Below, in pieces: positions 41,943-48,616 of a stretch of DNA of 55,529 bases (its first letter is position 1; every line of letters begins with the position of its first letter). This DNA is from Planctomycetota bacterium (GTDB lineage: Bacteria; Planctomycetota; Phycisphaerae; Sedimentisphaerales; Anaerohalosphaeraceae): contig QNBT01000001.1 in assembly GCA_003644205.1 (NCBI GenBank), positions 1 to 55,529 on the forward strand, read 5' to 3'. The notes under the pieces were generated by a model, which was given only the letters and a program-made list of their open reading frames with translations, had not been told where the DNA came from and ran no database searches. Position numbers and translations under genes: made by a program.

Positions 41943-43901
41943 TTAGCTTCGATTTTCCCCGTGCGTTGTCCTGACCACAACCACCTCATCAAATCCCGCT
42001 TCGCGACATTTTTTGATGTTAGCCTGAACATCGGATTTGCCTGTCTCAATCTCAATAGCCACACGCTTGCCGTCCTTTGTAGCAACCAGGTCTACCGCTT
42101 TACCGTCCCCTATTGGCACCTCTTTTTGTACATTATAGCCCATTTGCCGATAACGCCTGGTAGCAAGCTCCTTGTGATACTCGTGCTCCAGACTGGCATT
42201 CTTCGGCAGGGCCTTGACCTTTATTCCCCATGATTCGACCAGCCCCTTGCCCTGGCTGACCAGCTTCAACAACGTGACGCTGCCATCTGGCACGCTGACC
42301 TTTTCCTGCTCAATCAAGTCCTTTTCCAGCAACCTCTGCTTGAGTTTAGTTCCTGTATGAGCACTCCAGCCGAGCCGCTGATACCTTTCAGTAATCACTG
42401 ACAAAGGGTGCTTGGCGATATCCAGGAGTAAACTACGCTCCCGTGCACCTATTTCCTGCTCTTTATTTTCCCTTCTGTCTGGTTCGGGAAGAGCCCGAAT
42501 AGCCTCGTTCAGAGCCGAACGCAACTCCTCCACCGTGCGCTTCAGGGAAGGACTTCGGGAATCTTTTCTTACAGTCTGCGGCGTTTTGAAAGAGGTTGAA
42601 ACAGGAAACTGAGGGAACTGTACAAGAAATGGGCTGACCCAGCGGTCCGGAAGTTTAACGATAGCGTGTCCTACTGGCAGCCTGCCGATGTAGTCCCAGT
42701 TTTCCCGTGGCAGTGTCAATGCTTTTCCCGCAGCCTCCACGTCATCCCCGTGCTTTAGGTTCATGCAGATGGTTACGCCCGTATTTCCCAGTGCAGGGAT
42801 GGTTAGCAAACTGGGGTTCTGGTCCAGAAGCACAAGGGCCTGTCCGAGATCCCTCATCTGCCTGAGTATCAGGTCGTGGACGGATTGTTCGTCACCGGCT
42901 CGCCGTAGAAATAGGTTGTGGGCTTCCTCGATGACTACCGCATGTTTGAAGGTTTGCGATCTGCCTTCCGCGAGACGGTAATAGTAAAGCCAGAGAAGGA
43001 AAGTCTGAGTGAATAGCTCCCGATCGGTTTCACTTCCCAGGCCGGGCAGTTCCAGGATTACCGGCTTGTCCAGGACATCTGCGAGTGTTGTCGCGCTATC
43101 GGAGTTCACCAGACGACCGATGGGGCCTGTGGTCAACTTGAACAGTATATTGAGTGCCGAAACCTTCCAGTCTTTTTCCCTCGAATCCGCAGGGTAGCCC
43201 TCGGTGTAATGCCGAATGGCATTGAAGGTTATCGGTTTGCCCCGCTCGGCTCCGAGAAATTCCAGGGCCTTGAGGAAGAAATATTCGACCCCACGTGTGC
43301 TGAGCAGGTGGTGTCCAGGCAGGTAAGTAGTACAAATAACAGAGACTATGTCACGCAGGTAGGCCTGACGCTGATTCTCCGAGAGGTTCACAGGGGGCTT
43401 GAGTGGATTGAAGGATAGCGATTCGGCCTCACCCAGGGGGAAAAGTAGAACGTCCTTACCCTCTGGCGTGTTGAGGAAGTGCTTGTAGTTTCCCCGCCAA
43501 TCAAGGATGATAAATGGCTTTCCGGCCCGCAAAAGATTCCAGACGAGCAGGTAACCCACGTTGGTTTTACCTGCACCGGAACGTCCGAGGATCACTATGT
43601 GTTGCGGAAGGTCGTTTTCTCGCAGCCCAAAGAGGTGCCCTGGTCTGTCTGCGTATGTTACGGTTCCAAGGGGATACTCACCTTTGGTTTTGTCTCCGGG
43701 TGGTGGCTCCAGCAGGATGTGTCGTCCAACATAACCCTCGTCCAGCAGTTCCGTTGCCAGAGCCTGGGCTACTGCACGGATGTCCTTTTCCTGGCCGGGG
43801 TCGAGAAGGACAGCCAGCCAGAAGGCGTCTGCCATGTCCCCTATAACTGGGCGAAGTTTTGCCAGAAGGTCTTTGAATTCTTTAGAATACATACAAATCA
43901 C
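41943..43901 (-). CDS. HerA ATPase fused to HTH and nuclease-like domain
   Basis: A 652-aa protein. The HerA/DUF87 ATPase (about 80-430) has LFGLRENDLPQHIVILGRSG AGKT as Walker A (near 110), FIILDWRGNY, and Walker B HAVVIEEAHNLFLRR. A winged-helix-like region follows (ERSLLLDIAKHPLSVITERY), and the C-terminal 80 residues are a PD-(D/E)XK-like fold: GYNVQKEVPIGDGKAVDLVA then RVAIEIETGKSDV. ATG at 43892 is an alternative to GTG at 43901, which overlaps the previous stop (GTGA). A DNA pump with nuclease suggests end processing, transfer or defence. Confidence 0.85.
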   Translation of the reverse strand: MICMYSKEFKDLLAKLRPVIGDMADAFWLAVLLDPGQEKDIRAVAQALATELLDEGYVGRHILLEPPPGDKTKGEYPLGTVTYADRPGHLFGLRENDLPQHIVILGRSGAGKTNVGYLLVWNLLRAGKPFIILDWRGNYKHFLNTPEGKDVLLFPLGEAESLSFNPLKPPVNLSENQRQAYLRDIVSVICTTYLPGHHLLSTRGVEYFFLKALEFLGAERGKPITFNAIRHYTEGYPADSREKDWKVSALNILFKLTTGPIGRLVNSDSATTLADVLDKPVILELPGLGSETDRELFTQTFLLWLYYYRLAEGRSQTFKHAVVIEEAHNLFLRRAGDEQSVHDLILRQMRDLGQALVLLDQNPSLLTIPALGNTGVTICMNLKHGDDVEAAGKALTLPRENWDYIGRLPVGHAIVKLPDRWVSPFLVQFPQFPVSTSFKTPQTVRKDSRSPSLKRTVEELRSALNEAIRALPEPDRRENKEQEIGARERSLLLDIAKHPLSVITERYQRLGWSAHTGTKLKQRLLEKDLIEQEKVSVPDGSVTLLKLVSQGKGLVESWGIKVKALPKNASLEHEYHKELATRRYRQMGYNVQKEVPIGDGKAVDLVATKDGKRVAIEIETGKSDVQANIKKCREAGFDEVVVVRTTHGENRS

Positions 43902-44503
43902 GTTGGAGCCTCGCGGTTTTCAGCCGATGCTGCCGTATTACCAAGGGCATCTATCTCACGTTGGAGCTTTCTGATTTCGCCCTTCAGCCAGACCAGGTCC
44001 CGCCAGCTCAGAAGAGCCTCCCGTCGACGTTCACGTTTAAGATCGGAAAGCCGGCGTTCCAGGTGCTTTCTATTTTCCGGGTCATTGAGCCCGCTTTTAA
44101 GTGTAGACAGGGATAGCTCGCAGTCTTGTATCTCAGGGTCGAGTTCTTCTAAAGCATACTGCATTAGGTGTTGCCTTTCTTTTTTAGCGGACTCCAGTTC
44201 ATCGAGAGCCCGCTGTAAAAAACTAAGCCGATCTGCAAACAAAGACTGTAACAGCCGGAGTGGTCGCAGTGGTCTTGCCTCATTAGAGGGTAACGGTTCT
44301 GTGGCAAGCCAGTCAGGTGGAACAGGCTCGCCTATGAGGTCACGGAAATCTTCCGCGCGTCCGACGCTGCTGCGGTTAGTTGAGCGGGGTTCGGAGCTGT
44401 CTGCGGTGTCGTGAGAATAAATCTCTTCCTTTGAGTCGAAGCTCAATGGGTAAGGCTGGTACTTCGGATATATCTTCCCTACCACGTTTTTCCGGCCACG
44501 CAT
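43898..44503 (-). CDS. Coiled-coil partner of HerA-nuclease
   Basis: A 201-aa protein: about 75 polar residues, then a long coiled coil (SLFADRLSFLQRALDELESA through LVWLKGEIRKLQREIDALGN). GGGTGAAG precedes the ATG. Its stop overlaps the HerA start (GTGA), so the two are coupled and likely interact. No family recognised. Confidence 0.65.
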   Translation of the reverse strand: MRGRKNVVGKIYPKYQPYPLSFDSKEEIYSHDTADSSEPRSTNRSSVGRAEDFRDLIGEPVPPDWLATEPLPSNEARPLRPLRLLQSLFADRLSFLQRALDELESAKKERQHLMQYALEELDPEIQDCELSLSTLKSGLNDPENRKHLERRLSDLKRERRREALLSWRDLVWLKGEIRKLQREIDALGNTAASAENREAPT

Positions 44504-44661
44504 GCTTCACCCTGAGAATCAGGGTTGAGTTTTAGAGCAGTGGCAATAAAAACATGAGTGATACACGGCTTGCCGTTCTCACGTTTAGCACAGGGGAGGT
44601 GCTCGCTTGTTTGCAAAAGATGAGACAAGAACCGCTCCGAAGCTTGCATACAAAAGGTCAT
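44479..44661 (-). CDS. Possible small protein, 60 aa
   Basis: A frame starting MTFCMQASERFLSHLLQTSE, with CAKRENGKPCITHVF giving a Cys pair. It overlaps the coiled-coil gene by 25 nt. A TTAAAAG box lies about 25 nt before the ATG, so a leaderless transcript is possible. Weak support. Confidence 0.3.
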   Translation of the reverse strand: MTFCMQASERFLSHLLQTSEHLPCAKRENGKPCITHVFIATALKLNPDSQGEACVAGKTW

Positions 44662-44678
44662 TTGACTTTCAGTTGCTT

Positions 44679-44855
44679 TTAAGCTTCTTTGTATTTTAAC
44701 CTGCTCAGTAGTTTTTGTATCTTTTGAAAGTCGTGCTCGTTTATACCGTCCGCGTCTATAAACACGAACGCTTTAGTACACAACCTTCGCAGCATTTTTT
44801 GTATGTTCTCAAACGCTCGTTTGTTGATTTTGTCTGCGTCTACGAACAAAAACAT
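44679..44855 (-). CDS. Small protein made of one motif repeated twice
   Basis: A 58-aa protein from the ATG at 44855 (TTG at 44867 is also in frame). Two tandem units align closely: FLFVDADKINKRAFENIQKM LRRL and FVFIDADGINEHDFQKIQKL LSRL, separated by CTKA. Each looks like a beta strand with an Asp-Ala-Asp end plus a helix. The upstream TTATAAAT/TATAAT-rich DNA could be a promoter. Unknown function; DAD could bind a metal. Confidence 0.5.
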   Translation of the reverse strand: MFLFVDADKINKRAFENIQKMLRRLCTKAFVFIDADGINEHDFQKIQKLLSRLKYKEA

Positions 44856-44892
44856 TTTGCCATGCAATTATATTACAATTGTAAATTTATAA

Positions 44893-44906
44893 GAGAGGTG
44901 GCCGAG
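44893..44906 (+). repeat. 14-bp copy of tRNA-Ser 5' segment
   Basis: GAGAGGTGGCCGAG here equals nucleotides 2-15 of the tRNA-Ser at 50-139 (acceptor strand through D stem), but in the opposite orientation to that gene. No cloverleaf can be completed around it. Possibly an old attachment-site fragment. Confidence 0.4.
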
Positions 44907-44917
44907 CTTGTTAGATA

Positions 44918-45268
44918 TTAGAGACCAGCATCCCTGATAACTAACCTGATTTCATCAGCGGAAGGATAGTCAACTCTTAATGTTTCTTCCAAAATATAAT
45001 CATCCTCAGGAGCCAGTTTATGGTACTTCTGAACCTTTCGGGGTAAGTTTGTTTTTGACTCTATAAAATATCGCCACTTGCGGAATACTTCGGACCCTTC
45101 GCCTGTTTTGTAAGTCCATGTCAGGTCGTATACTTTAATGCTGTCTTGGCCAGCCTTTGTACAATACGTAAGTATAATCCAAAAAGATAAACACAGTAAG
45201 ACTGCCAAAACGATGTAGAGAGGTCTGCAATAACCAGCAAGCCTGCTTTTTAGTCCCACTGCAATCAC
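44918..45268 (-). CDS. Single-helix membrane protein
   Basis: A 116-aa protein with one transmembrane helix near the N-terminus (PLYIVLAVLLCLSFWIILTY) and a soluble domain of about 75 residues, presumably extracytoplasmic. It is 6 nt downstream of the sigma-like gene, as an anti-sigma-type or accessory partner might be, but no known family is seen. Confidence 0.6.
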   Translation of the reverse strand: MIAVGLKSRLAGYCRPLYIVLAVLLCLSFWIILTYCTKAGQDSIKVYDLTWTYKTGEGSEVFRKWRYFIESKTNLPRKVQKYHKLAPEDDYILEETLRVDYPSADEIRLVIRDAGL

Positions 45269-45274
45269 CCCCAG

Positions 45275-46000
45275 CTAATTCAGACAGGTAAAATCAAAGC
45301 TCCGGTAATCGAGCTTCATTTTTCCGGTGGTAATATCCGTGCCCCACTTAAACAAAAAACTCATAACAGAGTTTGACAACCGCTCTCTGAAAGCAGAATC
45401 CAAACCACAACCCAAAGAATCATCTAAATCACATAGCCATAAAGGGACATGATCAGGCAACAAAACTTCTTCATCCCACAAGGGGGCTAAATGCTCTATT
45501 AATTGTTTTCCGCCCAGGGCCAGCAAAGTGTACACGTCGTCAATCGAATTATCAAAGATTTGCGAAATATCTTTTGTGCTCATCATCTCAATATGACGAA
45601 ACACAAGCACCTGGTGAAAATCCTCCTCAACCCTGTTCAATGCCGTTGCTAATTTGATCATTTTTTCATCACTTAAAAGCGGCTCGCTTTTTGCACGATG
45701 ACCGTTGTTGCTGAGTTTTGATTCTTCTTTCAGTACGTCCGGGGCGATATCATCGACCAAGCCAGCTACGCTTACAAAAGGGCTGGATTGAGGCATTTCT
45801 AATTGTGCTATAAGGGGATACGTTGCTATAAACGTGTAAACTGTAATTTTCTCAGCTACATGTTTGTTGTTGGTATATTTACTGCACCTTAGTAAAATAT
45901 ATCGTAAGAGAAACTCGACCACTTTACCATATGCGTCCAACATCATATCATTAAGATCAGCTGATGAAACATCTTCTAAGGGAATATCTTCTGCTTTCAT
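45275..46000 (-). CDS. Sigma-70-like regulatory protein
   Basis: A 241-aa protein. Residues 20-60 (VEFLLRYILLRCSKYTNNKH) resemble a sigma region 2 helix. Residues 125-180 (ALNRVEEDFHQVLVFRHIEM, STKDISQIFDNSIDDVYTLL) have the region 4 helix-turn-helix pattern, and a 60-aa C-terminal extension follows. The -35 and -10 contacting residues are not well conserved, so it may be a divergent sigma or regulator. ATG at 46000 follows GAGGAG. It sits directly after the integrase gene, a combination I associate with planctomycete elements. Confidence 0.6.
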   Translation of the reverse strand: MKAEDIPLEDVSSADLNDMMLDAYGKVVEFLLRYILLRCSKYTNNKHVAEKITVYTFIATYPLIAQLEMPQSSPFVSVAGLVDDIAPDVLKEESKLSNNGHRAKSEPLLSDEKMIKLATALNRVEEDFHQVLVFRHIEMMSTKDISQIFDNSIDDVYTLLALGGKQLIEHLAPLWDEEVLLPDHVPLWLCDLDDSLGCGLDSAFRERLSNSVMSFLFKWGTDITTGKMKLDYRSFDFTCLN

Positions 46001-46014
46001 GTTTTTCTTTCTCC

Positions 46015-46644
46015 TCAGGTATATAGTTTTTCCAGTGATTTGGTAACGTCGGGATCCATCACGTCTGCGTAAACTTCCGTGGTGTGAGAATTCGAATGAC
46101 CAAGTTGCTTTTGTACAAGCCTGAGATTGTAGCCGCTGGCCTTGTAAAGCTGGCATGCGTATGTATGCCTGAGGCAGTGGATGGAATAATGTCCGGGCAG
46201 ACCCGCTCTGGCAGCTGTTCTTTTGAAGGCTTTTTCAATGGCTCTTGATGTCATATGTCCACCGGTGTGACTGGACCGCAGCAGCGGGTCGCCCGGTCGA
46301 ACCGGTTCCTCGCCAGCCTGTTTCCAATGCAAATATTCTTCATAATGTCGTTTGAATTCACTGTTGAATCGAACAAGCCTCTTTTTGCCGCCTTTGCCGT
46401 TTCGGACAATAAGAGAACCGGTACGGTCATCCACGAAAAAATCCCCGCAGTTCAGTTGTGCAATTTCCGTGACTCGCAGGCCCGTCGACAGAGCAAGGTG
46501 TATGATGAAATAGTCCCGTACCGTGGCCTTGTGGTCATGAAGCAAGGCTTGTTCAGCCAGTTTCCTGGCTGTCCCCAGGAGCCGTTTTACCTCTTGTGGC
46601 GAGAGGAACTTGCTCCGGTCCAAAACCCAGTCGAAGCCAGCCAT
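46015..46644 (-). CDS. XerC/D-like tyrosine recombinase, short form
   Basis: A 209-aa recombinase consisting of little more than the catalytic domain: LALSTGLRVTEIAQL (Arg I), HCLRHTYACQL (HxxR), QKQLGHSNSHTTEVYADV (His and Tyr nucleophile) are all intact. It lacks the usual N-terminal core-binding domain (about 90 aa), so it is short for the family. ATG at 46644 follows GAAGGTG; a TTG at 46674 is in frame. Head of a three-gene operon. Confidence 0.85.
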   Translation of the reverse strand: MAGFDWVLDRSKFLSPQEVKRLLGTARKLAEQALLHDHKATVRDYFIIHLALSTGLRVTEIAQLNCGDFFVDDRTGSLIVRNGKGGKKRLVRFNSEFKRHYEEYLHWKQAGEEPVRPGDPLLRSSHTGGHMTSRAIEKAFKRTAARAGLPGHYSIHCLRHTYACQLYKASGYNLRLVQKQLGHSNSHTTEVYADVMDPDVTKSLEKLYT

Positions 46645-46797
46645 TTTCGATACACCTTCGCTTAACTCCTTCAAAAAAGTTCGCAGTTGGTGTAGAAAGC
46701 GAACTTTTCAAGTGCGGCTGAATTGCTGCAACTGCTGCCTATACAAGCGGTTATGAGGCAGTATTTAATATTGGATGTGAAAGTTTATAAATGTTGC

Positions 46798-46923
46798 CGA
46801 GATTCTGGCTTTGGGACAAAACTCATTTTGATAATCGGTAGCAGGAGGTCCTAATAGGTGTCGAATTTCACAAAAACCGACCGATAGCAAGCGGCAATAT
46901 TGTCCCAAAGCTCGAGATTCTGG
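46798..46923. repeat. Nested direct and inverted repeats
   Basis: CGAGATTCTGG at 46798-46808 recurs directly at 46913-46923. Immediately inside are inverted 11-mers CTTTGGGACAA (46809-46819) and TTGTCCCAAAG (46900-46910), enclosing 80 bp. This may be an initiator or recombinase binding array. Confidence 0.7.
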
Positions 46924-47025
46924 GAAGCTGAAGGGATAGATGCGGAAGTGATTATAATTACAGTGCAGACAACCGGTTTTGAACTTGTAGTGTTGAAGAA
47001 ACGTATAATATGCGCAAGAAAAAAA

Positions 47026-47051
47026 GTTCAGATCTTACACCAAATCTGAAC
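47026..47051 (-). terminator. Hairpin with T-run on the minus strand
   Basis: GTTCAGAT/ATCTGAAC stem of 8 bp with a 10-nt loop; on the minus strand it is followed by seven T. It could insulate the integrase operon from transcription through the origin region. Confidence 0.5.
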
Positions 47052-47281
47052 CTTTTAGAACCAACTATAACAATACTATAACACTGCTGTCGATTTTGTC
47101 AAATAAAAAATGACACGATTTTAGGATAACAGGGAATCCTCGTCGCTGACTACTTGCGTCAGCCGATAACAGTCGGAGCGGTGGTGGGAATGGCTTTTAT
47201 GAAGTTATCGTTTCTGTGGTTTATACTTTTCAGCTCTTTGTTTAAACTTTTATCCGCACAAAGCGCACCATCCGCGTAAAC

Positions 47282-47289
47282 CTTATAAA
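47282..47289 (+). promoter_or_regulatory. TATA-like box of the Orc1/Cdc6 gene
   Basis: CTTATAAA with its first base 32 nt before the ATG and no ribosome site (the ATG is preceded by AATTCCTCACT). A textbook archaeal leaderless layout. Confidence 0.6.
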
Positions 47290-47313
47290 CTTAACGGGTA
47301 TTAATTCCTCACT

Positions 47314-48357
47314 ATGCAGTGGCACAACGAACAGGTCATTCTTGCCAACCTGGATGTTCTCAGCGAAAGCCATGCCGTTGAGGAGCTTTACGCAAGAGAA
47401 GCCCAGCTAAAGGAGATCGGGATTTGTCTTAGACCAATCACTGAAGGTAAAAAGCCCATGAACGCCTGGCTGCACGGGAAGCCGGGTGCTGGCAAAACAG
47501 CCACCGCTCGGTGGCTCCTGAAAAAGCTTAAAAGTGAAGCCGGTATTCGCGGCATCTACGTCAATTGCTGGGAGAATCCTACCTTTTTTTCGGTGCTGGA
47601 TTGTATTGCCAGAGAGTTGCGAATGCTTGGAGCAGAGAAACTCAGTACATCCTTCAAGCTCGACAGGCTCAAAAAGCACCTCTCTAACGACCGCTTGGTC
47701 ATAGTCCTGGACGAGATAGACCAGTCACCACCAAAGGAACGCAATGCGATCCTCTACAACCTGCACGACCTTCCAGGTGTTGGGCTGGTATGTGTGTGCA
47801 ACTCGGAACATGTTTACTTCGACCTTGAGGAAAGGGTGCAGTCAAGGCTTAATCCGTTCCGTATATTTTTTGAGCAGTACTCACCGGAGGAACTGTTCAA
47901 GATTTTAGATCGGCGGGCACAGTACGCCCTCGCTCTTGGAGCGTATAGTGAGCAGCTTTTGCGGACAATAGCCGGCCTTGCCGATGGCGACGCAAGAATA
48001 GCAATACAGACTCTCAAAAACGCGGCCTATCTGGCCGAGAACGACAACCACGAAAAAATCAGGAAACACCACGTGCATCGTGCCTGGAACTCTGCGAAGG
48101 ACTTGAAGAAGGTCTTTCTACTGCGTAAGCTCACCGACCACCACTGTCTTCTTTATGAGCTAATTGCAAAGAATGGCGGAATTTTGTCCGGTGACCTCTG
48201 GCGTTTGTACTTGAAGACGTGCCGTGCAACTCGCACTAAGCCCATTGCTGTTCGGACCTATTCACAGTACTGCAACAAACTCGTGGAACTTGGCCTTGTG
48301 CAGGCAAAGAGAGCAGCGATACAGGGGAAGGTAAGGAAGTTCAGCACAATTCAGTAG
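47314..48357 (+). CDS. cdc6: Orc1/Cdc6-type replication initiator ATPase
   Basis: A 347-aa AAA+ protein. Walker A WLHGKPGAGKTATAR (about 50-63), Walker B LVIVLDEIDQ (about 130), sensor-type GLVCVCNSEHVYFDLEERVQ, SRLNPFRIFFEQYSPEELFK, and sensor 2 in GLADGDARIAIQTLKNAA, all of which match archaeal Orc1/Cdc6. A C-terminal winged helix follows (LTDHHCLLYELIAKNGGILS to KFSTIQ). It binds origin DNA and recruits the replication machinery. Such initiators are normal in archaea and exceptional in bacteria. The TATA-like leaderless promoter and adjacent repeat region fit an archaeal-type replicon. At 347 aa it is a little shorter than most chromosomal forms. Confidence 0.87.
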   Translation: MQWHNEQVILANLDVLSESHAVEELYAREAQLKEIGICLRPITEGKKPMNAWLHGKPGAGKTATARWLLKKLKSEAGIRGIYVNCWENPTFFSVLDCIARELRMLGAEKLSTSFKLDRLKKHLSNDRLVIVLDEIDQSPPKERNAILYNLHDLPGVGLVCVCNSEHVYFDLEERVQSRLNPFRIFFEQYSPEELFKILDRRAQYALALGAYSEQLLRTIAGLADGDARIAIQTLKNAAYLAENDNHEKIRKHHVHRAWNSAKDLKKVFLLRKLTDHHCLLYELIAKNGGILSGDLWRLYLKTCRATRTKPIAVRTYSQYCNKLVELGLVQAKRAAIQGKVRKFSTIQ

Positions 48358-48605
48358 TATGCATGTTTAACCGCACGTTTTGCATAACATCTTCGCAAAT
48401 CTCTTTTACAAGATGCCCCACAGAATTTGCTATTGGTGAAACTATGGATGTGACCAGGAATGAGGACAAAAGAAGCTTGTCGTATTGCGGGATACGATCC
48501 GATCCACCTTCTTGGTTCCCAGTACTCGAAGAGCTTCTCAATCTGGCAGCTACATTCATTCACATAGAAAGTGTCGAAAGCATTCCTCGGCAGGAGAACA
48601 AACTC
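48351..48605 (-). pseudogene. Start-less coding remnant, 85 codons
   Basis: An open frame that reads like protein (EFVLLPRNAFDTFYVNECSC then QIEKLFEYWEPRRWIGSYPA) but begins straight after a stop codon with no ATG; a GTG at 48563 would give 70 aa. It overlaps the end of the Orc1/Cdc6 gene by 7 nt. Probably a truncated gene caught between initiator and recombinase. Confidence 0.4.
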
Positions 48606-48616
48606 GGTTCATAAAG

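Larger units (their letters stand above)
46645..47313. other. Candidate replication origin upstream of Orc1/Cdc6
   Basis: A 670-bp gene-free stretch directly upstream of the initiator gene, AT-rich and dense in repeats. It contains GTTCGC/GCGAAC arms near 46679-46704, a nested direct and inverted repeat at 46798-46923, a GTTCAGAT hairpin at 47026-47051 and a GCTGAC/GTCAGC hairpin at 47145-47163. In archaeal replicons the origin usually adjoins the orc1/cdc6 gene. I could not identify a canonical ORB element, so this rests on position and repeat density. Confidence 0.5.
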
